Source of the DNA: Seriola aureovittata
Taxonomy: Eukaryota > Chordata > Actinopteri > Carangiformes > Carangidae
Assembly (NCBI RefSeq): GCF_021018895.1
Contig: NC_079386.1
Span: 4,383,835-4,447,834 of the forward strand
Length of the DNA stretch: 64,000 bases
Direction: 5' to 3'
This document shows positions 1 to 12,375 of this stretch, piece after piece. Below the pieces are notes generated by a model, which saw nothing but the letters and a program-made list of their open reading frames with translations, was not told where the DNA came from and did not search any database. Position 1 is the stretch's first letter, and each line of letters opens with the position of its first letter. The translations under genes were made by a program, and so were the position numbers.

Positions 1-2680
1 GACATAGAATAGTAAGGCATAAATAAATAAAAGAGTAATAGTTTAGTCAGGTATAAAAATATCAAAGTATGTTGAGTCATAAAAATGTCAGAGTAAAGTA
101 AGGTATAATATGTCATAGTACAGGAAGGCATAAAAAAGTCATAGTATAGTAAGGCATTAATCCGTAATACTATAGTAAGGCATAAAAACGTCATAGTATA
201 GTAAGGCATAAAATGACTTAGTATAGTAAGGTATAAAAACGTCATAGTATAGTAAGGTATAAAAACGTCATAGTATAGTCAGGTATAAAGGTCATACTAT
301 TGTATGACCTTTCATTACTTACTAAGGTATAAAAACGTCATAGTATAGTATGACCTTTTATACTTTACTTAGGTTCAAAAATGTCATACTATAGCAGGGT
401 ATAAAAAGATCATAGTATATTAAAGCATAAAATGCCATTGTTTAGTAAGGAATAAAAACAACATAGTATAGTAAGGCTTAGTATAGTAAGGCATAAAACC
501 AACATAGTATAGTAAGGAATAAAAAGGTCATACTATAATAAGGTATAATGAGGACATATTATAGTAAGTTATAAAAACGTCATAGTATAGTAAGGTTTAG
601 TATAGTAAGGCATAAAAAAGACATAGAATAGTAAGGCATAAAAGGGTAATAGTTTAGTCAGGTATAAAAATATCAAAGTATGGTGAGTCATAAAAATGTC
701 ATAGTATAGTAAGGCATTAATCCGTAATACTATAGTAAGGCATAAAAACAACATAGTATAGTAAGGCGTAGTATAGTAACGCATAAAAAAACTTAATATG
801 GTAAAGTATAAAAAGGTCATACTATAGTAAGGTATAAAATCATCATAGTATAGTAAGGCATAAAAACGTCATAGTATAGTAAGGCATAAAAACGTCATAG
901 TATAGTAAGGCATAAAAACAACATAGTTTAGGATGACCTTTTATACTTTACCAAGGTATAAAAATGTCATACCCTAGCAGGGTATAAAAAGGTCATACTA
1001 TAGTAAGGTATAAAAAGTCATAGTATATTAAAGCATAAAATGCCATTGTATAGTAAGGCATAAAACCAACATAGTATAGTAAGGAATAAAAAGGTCATAC
1101 TATAATAAGGTATAGTAAGGTCATATTATAGTAAGTTATAAAAAAAACGTCATAGTATAGTAAGGGTTAGTATAGTAAGGCATAAAAAAGACATAGAATA
1201 GTAAGGCTTAAAAGGGTAATAGTTTAGTCAGGTATAAAAATATCAAAGTATGGTGAGTCATAAAAATGTCATAGTATAGTAAGGCATTAATCCGTAATAC
1301 TATAGTAAGGCATAAAAACAACATAGTATAGTAAGGCGTAGTATAGTAACGCATAAAAAAACTTAATATGGTAAAGTATAAAAAGGTCATACTATAGTAA
1401 GGTATAAAATCATCATAGTATAGTAAGGCATAAAAACGTCATAGTATAGTAAGGCATAAAAACGTCATAGTATAGTAAGGCATAAAAACAACATAGTTTA
1501 GGATGACCTTTTATACTTTACCAAGGTATAAAAATGTCATACCCTAGCAGGGTATAAAAAGGTCATACTATAGTAAGGTATAAAAAGTCATAGTATATTA
1601 AAGCATAAAATGCTATTGTATAGTAAGGCATAAAACCAACATAGTATAGTAAGGAATAAAAAGGTCATACTATAATAAGGTATAGTAAGGTCATATTATA
1701 GTAAGTTATAAAAAAAACGTCATAGTATAGTAAGGGTTAGTATAGTAAGGCATAAAAAAGACATAGAATAGTAAGGCATAAAAGGGTAATAGTTTAGTCA
1801 GGTATAAAAATATCAAGTACGGTGAGTCATAAAAATGTCAGAGTAAAGTAAGGTATAATATGTCATAGTACAGGAAGGCATAAAAAAGTCATCGTATAGT
1901 AAGGCATTAATCCGTAATACTATAGTAAGGCATAAAGACAACATAGTATAGTAAGGCGTAATATAGTAAGGCATAAAAACAACTTAGTATGGTAAGGTAT
2001 AAAAAGGTCATACTATAGTAAGGTATAAAACATCATAGTATAGTAAGGCATAGAAACGTCATAGTATAGTAAGGCATAAAAACAAAATAATTTATGATGA
2101 CCTTTTATAATTTACTATGGTATAAAAATGTCATACTATAGCAGGGTATAAAAAGGTCATACTATAGTAAGGTATAAAACATCATAGTATAGTAAGGCAT
2201 AGAAACATCATAGTATAGTAAGGCATAAAAACAAAATAATTTATGATGACCTTTTATAATTTACTAAGGTATAAAAATGTCATACTATAGCAGGGTATAA
2301 AAAGGTCATACTATAGTAAGGCATACAAATGTCATAGTACAGTAAGACCTTTTATAATTTACTAAGGTATAAAAATTTCATACTATAGTAAAGTATAAAA
2401 ACGTCATAGTATAGTAAGGTATAAAAAGGTCATAGTATAGTAAGGTATAAAAACGTCATAGTATAGTCAGGCATAAAAACAACATAGTATAATATGACCT
2501 TTTATACTTTACTTAGGTTCAAAAATGTCATACTATAGTAAGTTATAAAAACGCCATAGTATAGTAAGGTATAAAAAGGTCATACTATAGTATCACCTTT
2601 TATACCTTACTAAAGTATAAAAATGTCATACTACAGTAAGTTATAAAAAATCAAAGTATAGTAAGGCATAAAAACACCAT
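1..2680. repeat. AT-rich minisatellite, 26-bp unit with 570-bp higher-order repeat
   Basis: A tandem array built from a unit of about 26 bp, roughly GTCATAGTATAGTAAGGC followed by ATAAAAAC, with many variants (AAGGTATAAAAAGGTC and others). Blocks recur exactly 570 bp apart: the segment starting at 601 recurs at 1171 and 1741, and the segment at 781 recurs at 1351. Some units are inverted (for example around 300-360, 930-960, 1500-1530 and 2480-2510), giving local palindromes. Reading frames inside it are repetitive low-complexity peptides and are not genes. The left end lies outside the window. Confidence 0.95.
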
Positions 2681-3009
2681 ACAATGGGATTCTTGCCCGT
2701 AGTCAGGTTGCAGAGCCTAAGAATATTCCAGCATAGACAATACCTGATGCACTGTAGCAGACTACACACGTAGATGGACACAAACAACAGGATGAGAGTT
2801 GCAATGACCAAGAGGACACAGAAAATGAGGAGGGCAGGTCATGTCTCCTGGTGTCTTTATGTTATGACCAGCAGACTATTGAGGAGAAGGTAAACAAGTA
2901 GAATTGGCATGATGGACCTCTTTAAATGGTCTGATAAAATTGGTAAGTTGTTCAATTGGCCTTGAACAGTGACAAATTGTAATGAGCTACAGTTCCTCCA
3001 AACAGCATA

Positions 3010-3205
3010 TCACTGAAGTACAGTGCAAGTCTTCAGCACCACAACCTCTTCACCCTCCTACCATAACAACAGGAAGTACCGGAGCATCGTGACCTCCTCT
3101 ACCAGGCTACGCAACAGCTTCTTCCCTCAAGCTGTGACCATCCTCAGCACCTTAGACACCCTGACCAGTACCCCAAAGCCCCTCCCAATCAGTCCTTGAG
3201 TAACC
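3010..3205 (+). repeat. Probable LINE reverse-transcriptase tail relic
   Basis: Translating 3076-3170 in the plus direction gives YRSIVTSSTRLRNSFFPQAV followed by TILSTLDT. This resembles the conserved C-terminal tail (R-x-N-S-F-x-P-x-A-V) that follows the reverse transcriptase in fish non-LTR retrotransposons. Only this fragment is present and it soon runs out of similarity, so it is a dead 3' remnant. The exact clade is not determined. Confidence 0.5.
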
Positions 3206-3762
3206 ATATTTCATTTCTACATGTAATGTTATACATGTTTTCCCATGGTACATGAGAAAACACACTGAGGATGAGTGCTAACCGTGCTTCTGCAAAGTTT
3301 TCTCAGGACAGATAAAAATAGAAAGCTATAGCTGTAGCCACGCATGGTAATGATAGCTGCTTGTGTTAGTGAAGACTAAATAGACATACCCTATATGTTG
3401 TCATAGTGGTAATGCTTTCTTTTTATTCATCTTTTTTGGTCCATTTGCATTGAACTCCCTAAGCCTCCTTGAGAAAAAACATGTGTATTTTAAAATTGTC
3501 AGTTGCTGGATGAGACAGTCTGCTGGCCACTAGATGGCAGTGTGTAACAAGTAATGAGAAGGAATGAGAGTGCTTGCTCTACACATACTCTATATGCATT
3601 CAACATATTTTGCCTTAATGTATTACACTGTACGTATACACATAATTTGCCTTGGAGTTGACACATATATAGATAAAACAAATATCAATAATGTGGTGCA
3701 AGTGAGTCAAGAAAAAAGATATATGCATTTTTTAATTTTTTTTTTACAATCATTTTCAATAA

Positions 3763-3768
3763 TTTATT
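3763..3768 (-). promoter_or_regulatory. Poly(A) signal of cskmt
   Basis: Minus-strand AATAAA lies about 35 nt downstream of the cskmt stop codon, implying a very short 3' UTR. It is the first canonical hexamer after the stop. Confidence 0.55.
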
Positions 3769-3801
3769 CATTTCACATTATGACCATACACACATAGAAA
3801 G

Positions 3802-5082
3802 TTACTCCTGTACAATACAGCGAGGAGTCACTTGGTAGCAGTAGTAACACACCCCCCTTAATTCCCCAACCTCTTGCACCCCAACATCTGCTGCCATCAC
3901 CCCCGGCTCCTGAGCTTCTGTCTCCAGCCACAGCAGTCTGGCATCAGGGTCCTCATCAGAGAACTGGAGCAGAGACCCTGAGCTCCGCAACACCTTCAAA
4001 CACTGCTTCAGCACCAGGGCAGCCTTCCCTTTCCCTTCCTTAGACCTCAACAAGGCATCTGTGGTGCCCTTGTCAACTATCAGGTCCACACTGCTAGAAC
4101 CATAGTGCTTGTGAATATGTGTGCAGTCCAGCTCTACAAACTCAAGCTGAGAGGAAACATTGTTAGGTTGAATGGCTTTAGCTTGAATGTGTTCCTGCAT
4201 TAGGCGCACAGCTATGGGGGAAATGTCGGCACAAGTGACCCGGACTGGAAGAGGAGAATGTCTGTAAATGCAGGGCCCCAGAGCTGAAGTGCCACAGCCC
4301 ATATCCAGGACTTGGAGCAGAGCATCTGGGTGAGACTTAGTCTGTAAGAGGGGCATGATGAAGTCTCGCACAGAATCAAAGCCAAAGAACCACTCAAAGT
4401 TCTTGAAGGTGGGTGTCCTGCTATTGTTCTCAGTGTAGAAACGGTCCCAGGTTGCTTTCTTATCCATGTTTTCTATCAGTTCAGCTACACAGAAAAACAG
4501 ACTGAATTAGATTTAGTGAATAATAGTGAAACACAGATACAACCATCCTCTGTGCCTGCATGGTCCCTCATATTGAGGGACTTCAATCTGGGAGGTCAAT
4601 GTGTCTTATGTTTATAAAAAGACAATTTCACAAGATTCAAGATATTTACTAAGGACCTTGGATCTTACTGTATTTGGCATGAAAATGTCAATGTAATTTT
4701 ATTGTGATTTGAAGTTTGTCTAATGATTCACACTGCTTGTGACATAAACAGAAGCAACATACTTTAACTCTTGAATTAAACTGACTTCAGCACAGAATTG
4801 CAGTTAACATGAAGTAACATGTTCGTTTCTTTCAAAATCCCTTTAAATGTATGGATTCATTCACATACAGCTAACCCACTGTAGTTGCTAGCTAGCTTAG
4901 TTAGCTGCAGTGCCGTGTGGTACCTGCAGTAACCGATACAGAAACATGTCAGTCAACATAGCTAGCTTAAATTAGACAGCGGCTCCAGGTTTAAACGTAC
5001 TTGTGAGAGAAGAGTGATGCCGTACACTAGCTGCAACTCTTCGCCATCTTAACAATGTCAAAGGTTTTGAGAGTGGAAACAT
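3802..5082 (-). CDS. cskmt: Citrate synthase-lysine N-methyltransferase, mitochondrial (METTL12)
   Basis: Two coding exons: 5001-5082 and 3802-4484 (82 + 683 nt, 254 aa; human is about 240 aa). The family trimethylates a lysine of mitochondrial citrate synthase using S-adenosylmethionine. Seen in the sequence: the family motif PTFKNFEWFFGFD (residues about 52-64), SAM motif I VLDMGCGTS (86-94), an acidic loop CADIS, DKGTTDALL (165-173) and QFSDEDPDARLLWLE near the end. These match human CSKMT at the equivalent places. The second exon alone is open from an internal ATG (4467), but its frame continues upstream through GAACTGATAGAAAAC to an AG acceptor. It joins exon 1 in phase 1. An in-frame TGA lies 9 nt before the chosen ATG. 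Confidence is high for identity and lower for exon 1. Confidence 0.9.
5001..5082 (-). CDS. cskmt: cskmt exon 1: mitochondrial presequence
   Basis: The exon begins MFPLSKPLTLLRWRRVAASV and continues RHHSSLT, ending at donor GTACGT. It is rich in Arg, Ser and Leu with no acidic residue, as expected for a matrix-targeting presequence and as in human CSKMT, whose N-terminus is also Arg-rich. The frame closes with exon 2 only in this phase. A second ATG at 5047, inside AAGATGGCG, is out of frame and stops after six codons. Confidence 0.7.
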
Positions 5083-5950
5083 TTTCCTTCAAGGACTTCG
5101 CTTGTTTTCACTTTGTCATAGGAAGGAATTCTCACTCTGAGCATATTTCGCAGTACCAAAAACAGTGACTACTGGCGTCCACCAAAACGGTAGCGAGACA
5201 GCGTCTGCTGTTGGAGGCGACGATCTTTGATTACGTTATGCGGCATGATGCGACTGCGCATGTGTGACTGCAAGTGTAAACAAAGTGCAGCTGCACTCTG
5301 AACTCACTTAACTGCTGCATTATGCTTGTGGTTAAAACAACGCGATAGTCACTTCCGCAGATTATCGTGATTATCAAGTAACCAAATAAAAGTTACTATC
5401 TTATCTGGTAATGTGGCTGATGTGGGAAATTGATCTCAAGATTTAACCATATATTAAAGTCTTGAGCTTTGTACTTATACAATTATTTTTTTGTTCTGAT
5501 TCTGTAAAGCTTTCATGTACAGCAGCGACACTGCAAAGAACCTGCATGATTTAGGATGATAATCTTACTGCCTTGCAAATAAGTGTTACTTTTAATGGAA
5601 GCATCTATTCTTGTACACCTATATTTTTTACATTTGGAGGTGTTAAAATGATCAGTGGATTATTCTATTAGGAGAATGTTAACAATTTTGATAATTGCGT
5701 AAGCATAAATTACCAACACCTTCTCAGATGTGATAATTTTCTGCTTTTCCACACCTGTCATTGTAAATTGAATATCTTAGGGCAAAATTAAATTTAGCTA
5801 TTTGAAGATGTCATTGATATTTCAGAGAAATTATAGTTTTCCAATTTTTCTCAATTAATAAAAAAAGCCATGAATTGATGATGTAAATGATCAGAATTAC
5901 ATTCAGCCTGACTCTAATGGAAACATGACACAAGAGATAAGATGTAAATC
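5083..5950. other. cskmt upstream region / otub1 downstream region
   Basis: No coding exon is seen. About 170 bp upstream of the cskmt start, CTGCGCATG (5254-5262) resembles an NRF-1 half site, which would suit a nuclear gene for a mitochondrial protein, but a nine-base match is weak. The remainder to 5950 is AT-rich and featureless. Confidence 0.4.
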
Positions 5951-5952
5951 CC

Positions 5953-5958
5953 TTTAAT
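5953..5958 (-). promoter_or_regulatory. Candidate otub1 poly(A) signal
   Basis: Minus-strand ATTAAA about 365 nt after the otub1 stop codon. No canonical AATAAA was found closer. Weak evidence. Confidence 0.3.
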
Positions 5959-6320
5959 AAAACTCAATGAAACGCAGTGTAACAAAGGAAAAGAATCCAA
6001 CATAAAGCAAGTAGATAACATTTACAACCACAAAAGAAAAAAAACCTGTACAACTCTAAATGCCTGGAGTCACTATTTTTCCAAAGATTTTTTTTAATTA
6101 ACCATTTTGTGATGACTGAGGGGAAAACTTGGGAGTCTGGGGCGAAAAGGGGTAAGGGAGGCATGTAATGTGATTTAAATTTTATAATTTTTTCAAATAC
6201 ATGAGTGTAATCTCATACACAGATGTATGCTTCATCAAAGTGGCTGCTGAAGTTATTTCTTTTAACCAACTGCTGTAGCGTTCAGCAGGAGGAGGATGAG
6301 GTGGGCTGTGGCCAGGAGTG

Positions 6321-9300
6321 TTATTTGTACAAGATGTCATAATGGCCAGGTCTATAGAGGAGGAAGATGCGTGGGTCACCGCCTTCGGGGAAGACGTGGT
6401 GATTGACTGTTCCTCCCTCTCCTCTATCCATGTACTCCACCAGGATGGATACGTTCAGGGCCTGGGCTAAGGCGATGATGTGAATGTGGTCACTTTCTTT
6501 AGACATTGGCTCTACTTCCTTGGAAAAGAAAGAAAAAACAAGCATGCGAGTTAGTTTTCACTGTAAAACATGAATGGTAAAGACACTGTACATTGTGATC
6601 ATACACTTTTCATCCTTGTTTACCAAAGAATGGTTCAGTAAAATGGTTATGAGACCCAGATTTTCCTTTTCATGAACCAGAAGTTCATTTTAAGCTCTTC
6701 AAAGTGAAAATTCTGAAACCCACCTGCTGACAGAACTCCTTGACAGAGCGTCCTCCCTCTATGAAATGCTGGAAGAAGCCATGCTCTCGCTGCAGGTAGC
6801 CTGAGGTGAGCAGCCGCAGGTACACGACCACATAGTCCGACACGTTCTGGTCATTGAAGGAGCTCAGCAGCTCCTGCAGGCTCGGCTGTTTCTCACACAG
6901 TTCAATCAGGTCCATGAACTTGGAGGAGAGACATTATTGACATCATTAGACTGATATGTACGAGTCCAGCTTGCCAACTTACAATCCAACAGGCCAAAAT
7001 CCAGTGTCTGTCTGCTTAAGCTGACTTGGCAGATGGCCATTCAGAGGTGGCAGAGAAACACTCAAACTACAGTAAACTCTGCTAACACATTTCAAACTAT
7101 GTGTCCAAAAGAATGCAAGAGACACTGTATGTACTTTACAACCAGAATAAACCATGAATGAAACAGCAGCATTGTAAAAAGCTTCATCATATATAAAGTT
7201 CACTTTTATATACAGAATAATCATCTACTACTTCTGTAGTAAACTCAGAATAATGCATTTAGGTTTGTCAGTTAGCAATAAACAATGAATGTATTTTCTT
7301 CTTGTGTAGGAAACTCACAGTGTTGTGGAAGTCTTCAATGGTGAACTCAGTGAAGCCTTCATTAACCAGGTCCAGTTTACTTTTAGATGCAACTGCTTTG
7401 AACCTCAAGAGACAAAAAAAAAAAACCATGTACTCAGTAATCTTCCATGATGCTTCTTAATATTTCAGAAAAAAGTGCAGGACAAACTGACAAAGAAACA
7501 GTGATTTTTTTTTTTTTTGCTATAACAGACAACAACAGTACACCTTAATGTTAGCTGACTGTTGTTCATGCAAAAATATCTGGGCACCCTGTGCAGCCAC
7601 GAGAAAATGAAACTGTGCCAGTCCAAGATGACAGAGGTGTGAATTTCAGTCTAGAGAGCAGCACCACTTACAGCCCAAAGAGTAAGCACTGTGACACTCA
7701 CTTCTGAAGTTCTTTGCTGTCATCTAGCAGGGACTCGAGATGTGCGAAACCAAAGGCTCTGTAGAAACAGTTCCCATCTGGTCGCGTCTTACGAATGTAC
7801 GAGTATTTTTTGTATAGGTCCTGCAACAAAACAAAGACAATTACACCATATGATTTTGTTTTGTAGCCCTGGAGGAAACAATGCCATCCGTAGTGGAGGA
7901 AATGCACCATGATGTGGGTGCAGGTGATGCAGTTTGACTGACCTTGATCTTGAGCTGATAAACCGTGTCATCCTCAGCATACTCCCTCTGCAGCACCGAC
8001 AGGTCCTGTCTGTCCGACACTAACGGGTTACTGTTGGCTATCTGGACTCCCACACACAGAAAATCAAATTTATTACATACACTGTGAACAACTTCACTCA
8101 TGAGTGATTCTGTCCTAACCAGTTGTGGGCTGTGTTTATACTCTTGAAGGATGATGATTTTGACCAACAAAAAAATAGCTGTGTATTCATACATGTAATT
8201 AAACAAAACTTCCACTAAAATTTGGTTTGTTTATATTTGTTTTACAGAACACCTCATTTTATTATTAGGTGATAACTGTACAATTTCATTAATCATCAAT
8301 TTTTTAATAATTCGTCAGGTTGAGGTCAAGGTTGCTAATTACTAGGAAGCTTTAAAAAGCTTCAGCAGGTCATCAGGTTTTAATTGAATAAAGGCATATC
8401 ATTAGGGAAACAAAGAAATGAGACAATGACAATGAGTTGAATCTGGAAGCTTGTTAATGCTGATGCTAGGCATAAGTATAATGATAAGTCGACTTTGTTT
8501 ATATTACCTTTGCTAATGAAAAGGAATTTCTCACCTCCTGCTGAATTCTGTCCTGTTGAGCAATTATGGCCTCGTCGTATGCGAGGCAGTTCACTCCTGT
8601 AAGAGAAAAGGTGAAAAATGAATCAGGCTTCAGGAATAGATGCTCAAAAGGGAGATCAATAGGCAGGCATGATGCAGAGCTGGTACAGGGCCAGTGTTTA
8701 TAAGGAGTGAAAAACTGGTCAGGTCAAAATTTGAGTAGAAGAATGTTGGAAGGTCAGTGCTGCAGATTTACAATAAAGCAAATGTGGCAGTAAACAGCAG
8801 AAAATGACACCATTAAATACTGTTAATGAAGTATTTCCGCTGTATAAAGTTAGGTGTGTGTGTGTGTGCGCATCATTATCAGGGAACAACTGAACTACCT
8901 GCATACATGCACTGTAGTTTCTATACAGTGCGTTTATGCAGGTGTTAGATGTTGTGCCAATGCAACTTAAACAATACAGCTCGATTGTCTGGTAATATTA
9001 TCCAAGCACAATGCACCCGCAATGCGTTTTGACCATGTCCATGAAAAAAGCAACAACTTAATAATTTGATTCATCTTGCATATTAACTCTTCTCTCCGGA
9101 ATTATTCTTCGAATATGTACATCGAGCAGACTTTGTTTATTAGTCTCCTTTGACATTTAATTTTTAATTTGACATTAAAATGGGACAGGTGAGTTTTTTT
9201 CTGGTTGGTAAAACCGCTGCACTCAGGTAAATAAAATCAGATGGGGTTAAGCAATGTTTTAAATATTAAATAAAATGAAGGCAACAATACAGCAGCTATA

Positions 9301-9857
9301 TTTTCTCTTCCCGTGGTCAACATCTGCAGTCACCACGAGCAGACGCTTTCAGGCCGTGGTCAGCAGTTAACATGAAAACAAGTTAATCCACAACACCGGC
9401 CACCGTCACTCAGCTAAACTTGGCTAGCTCGACCTGTGCGAAAACAAAACAAATTCGAGTCACGACGAATAACGTCTTTTTAGCTAACAGAAATGGCTTG
9501 CACCATCCTTACCATTAAGCCCACACTTTCAACATTTCCTTAGGTGAAAAACTCTGCGACTGTCATTTACTGTCGCCGTGTCAGTAACTAAACAAGGCTA
9601 TTTTTCTTTGTGTAGCAATGGTAGCTAGCTAACGTTAGCCAACAAGCTCTGGCCTCTCTGGCTCCCCAGCATCGCTGCATGTCAGCACACTTTACCCCGG
9701 GACAGGGCAGCCGCTCGAACAGCGAGCAGACACTCGGATGGGTACGAGCTGCACTAACACGCGAAATGACCGCGCTGTTTGTTGGATATGTTGCGCCGTA
9801 ACTGTTTCTCTCACCCTCCATCTCTCCCTGTGATGATTCCTGCTGCTCCTCCGCCAT
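6321..9857 (-). CDS. otub1: Ubiquitin thioesterase OTUB1
   Basis: Seven coding exons on the minus strand: 9815-9857, 8535-8596, 7943-8041, 7702-7820, 7319-7403, 6724-6918, 6321-6518 (801 nt, 266 aa; human 271 aa). OTUB1 is a cytosolic and nuclear OTU-family cysteine protease that prefers Lys48-linked ubiquitin chains and also inhibits E2 enzymes such as UBC13 without catalysis. Catalytic residues are visible: Asp83 and Cys86 in PDGNCFYRAFGF, and His260 in the C-terminal RPGHYDILYK. The N-terminus is short and acidic (MAEEQQESSQGEMEGE), and the ubiquitin-binding helix region YAEDDTVYQLKIKDLYKKYS is present. The start ATG sits in a YY1-like AAGATGGCGG. Teleosts carry a and b paralogues and I cannot say which this is. 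Confidence 0.96.
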
Positions 9858-9916
9858 CTTAGCTGTCGAGATCTGTTTCCTCCTTCTGCATGACCTCATT
9901 CATTACACACTTCCGG
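9851..9916 (-). promoter_or_regulatory. otub1 core promoter elements (ETS, YY1-like)
   Basis: On the minus strand an ETS-type site CCGGAAGT (9909-9916) lies just over 50 nt upstream of the start codon, and AAGATGGCGG (9851-9860) overlaps the ATG, matching the YY1 site often found at the starts of TATA-less housekeeping genes. Motif matches only. Confidence 0.45.
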
Positions 9917-9940
9917 GCGGCAGCTAACAAAGAGTAAAGT

Positions 9941-9981
9941 TTATTTATTTATTTAAATTTATTTATTTATTTATTTATTTA

Positions 9982-10017
<36 letters not shown>

Positions 10018-10026
10018 TTTGTTTAT
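9941..10026. repeat. Tetranucleotide microsatellite (TTTA)n-(CTTA)n
   Basis: A compound tract in which TTTA repeats change into CTTA repeats, immediately upstream of the otub1 promoter. Confidence 0.95.
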
Positions 10027-10917
10027 TGTGTGACATTAAAAAAATAAATGCGTTAGAACCCAATACCTGAACTGGACAGAGGGCCCCAACCGGATTGCCA
10101 ACCAGTTAGTGGGTAAACAATCAATTTGCTTGGGTATGATGTTTTTGGTAAAACATAAATACTAAAGCACAATTTAAAGAAAAAATATAAATGCCACTCC
10201 TCCCATTGTAACCCATTATGTCACAATGGTAAGCATCAAAATGTAGCTTTAATACCTTTCATTTTGTAGTAGATCCTTACATAGTGCTTATTCTTGAATG
10301 AATTTGTGTGTAATAGAAATACCTAGTTGAATACATAATAATAACTAATTGACAAACTAATTGGTGTAGTGTGTAGGGATTTGATTCAATTTCTAAGCAC
10401 ATAAGAATAAGTATCAGTGTAAACCCCCCATATTTGGATGATCAAGAAAATAGTATTTATCGAAAAGCCTGTGTTAGCATATAAGTTTCAGTGTACTTTT
10501 AAAAAAGAACATGCACATTTATTTCAAACCAATCAATACAAGCTGATACCAATACGTAGCCCTCAAAATAAATGAAAATCCAGGCATGTCACCGGGAAGA
10601 TCATTTTCCAAAGTCACAGTGGAATGCAGAGTCTTTCATAGTTCAGTAGTTTTGCAGTTTGTAGGCTCATTCAAGTCCCTGCACTTTCCAGCAGTACACA
10701 TCAGGGGGCACTGTCTGCAACAAATACAGTCTGCATTGAACATAATACCATTTGTCTGCTGCTCTTACCTGCAGATAATATGGCACATAGCTTTCGCCAC
10801 AGCAGACTTTTAACCTGACATTTCAAACTTCCGACATTCATCTAGGATAAAGCTGTATTTATAGAAACACAATACCAATGTGTAATAAAATAATACTTCA
10901 TATTTGCCAAAAAAGCA

Positions 10918-10956
<39 letters not shown>

Positions 10957-10984
10957 GTTGTTGTTGTTGTTATTATTATTATAT
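10918..10984. repeat. Trinucleotide microsatellite (ATT)n with GTT block
   Basis: About 67 bp of ATT units interrupted by a run of GTT units. Confidence 0.95.
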
Positions 10985-12375
10985 TATCCCTTTGGCACAT
11001 TAATTCCCGTATCAGGGCTGTAACAGAACCCAGTAATATACAGAACACATAAACACAAAAAAAATAAAACTGTAACAGTACCAGTACCAGTACCAAAACT
11101 GTAACTGTTAGAGTTAATGACAAATCAGTCCTGGAGAGGCGTCGTCCTGTCATCATTGGATGTCGAAGAAGAAACTTTACAAGGTACAGATAGGGTCTGT
11201 CCACAGTTGTAATGGCTTACTGAGTATGTTGTTTCCATGGTCTCCAGTGAGTACAGATTATACAAGAAGCCATTACAAGCAATACAGTGATGTATAATAT
11301 TTAAAAAAACAGTCACTAGAATGTATTTTACAAATATTTGGCTTTTCCAGCTTTCATGAAGCTACATGTTTGAGCGTATGTACATATTTAACATGTAAAA
11401 CAGTGTTTCAGTTTTTATTCTTGCAACACAGCAGCAGGATATATTCATTATTTATCTACTTTAGGTGTATGTGTGAATACAGGTGCAGATCTGAGGGTGG
11501 TGAGGAATGGGGGACATGCGGGAACAAGAGGGTAGATATATTGAATGTGTTGATATGTTCATTTACTTACTTGAATTTAAGTGTTAAAAAAAATAATTTC
11601 AAAAAGTTTAGAAAAAAATAATTTGTGCAGATTTACAAATCACTACAGAGGACACATTAGGTATGTTTTGGTCATATGAAGTCTTTATCCGATCCCAACT
11701 GTCTTGGTGCTTAAGGCAGAGGCACAAGAACAGTAAGACAATATGGAGGTATGCATGGTGCAGGTGTGGCAAGACAGCAACAGCCCCATGGTTTAGATCA
11801 GATCCCGAGCCGTGTTGTGTAAGAGAATTCAACACAGGCGCAGGTTCTGAATACCACTGAAGCAAAAGAAAAAAAAAGTATCCACCCTCAGCACTGAGGT
11901 GTTGCAATCTACTTCTCTGATGTACCAACTTTCCCACAGCCATCACCTGCATTTCCTGATTTCATACTGTATGTGCCCTTGAGTGTTTGCGACATCCCGC
12001 ACAGAAGGTATGTCAGTGGCATTGACCTGTTAGTTACAGCTTGTTAGAGCGGCAGATAGTGTATTTGTGAAAGATGAGCGAGGAATATTGTGTGCGATCA
12101 AAGCTGTAGTAGCTGCGCTGGAAATATTGCGACCTTGTCTTTGACTGTGCCAGTAAACAAAACACACTGCTGATCAGAAATCCAGAAATGTGCAGCAGAT
12201 GTAGATTTTTTTTCCTGAAGGACTTTGTTGTCTTGCACCGTGTTCCCACACAATAAAGATCATTGTAGTCAAGGTGCAGATTTTTCATAAGGAACCACAA
12301 ACTGGTTTTCTGGGTTTTAACCACCTCCAGGACCAGATCTAGTCAGTTCTGCGGTTTCACGTGTCATGTTTCCTG

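Larger units (their letters stand above)
2681..3800. other. Intergenic stretch between minisatellite and cskmt
   Basis: Apart from the LINE-like fragment annotated separately, I see no coding exon, RNA gene or clear repeat here. Short open frames near 3500-3800 lack any recognisable protein features. The right end contains the probable cskmt poly(A) signal. Confidence 0.6.
9858..12375. other. nectin4 3' flank and otub1 upstream region
   Basis: No supported exon. It holds two microsatellites (listed separately) and probably the nectin4 3' UTR, with candidate AATAAA hexamers on the minus strand (for example 11414-11419) but nothing to choose between them. Open frames at 11125-11316 and 11608-11952 show no recognisable domain. 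Confidence 0.5.

Noticed and set aside
569..1390. Two identical open frames on the minus strand in the first 1.4 kb
   Set aside because: They are copies of the 570-bp minisatellite block. The peptide is a repetitive Tyr/Phe/Thr/Leu sequence.
1..2680. CRISPR-like direct repeats
   Set aside because: Units are contiguous variants of each other without unique spacers, and the genome is eukaryotic.
4212..4397. Minus-strand frame inside cskmt
   Set aside because: Shifted frame of the methyltransferase exon.
11608..11952. 114-codon minus frame between otub1 and nectin4
   Set aside because: No recognisable domain and ends in AT-rich sequence. More likely nectin4 3' UTR.
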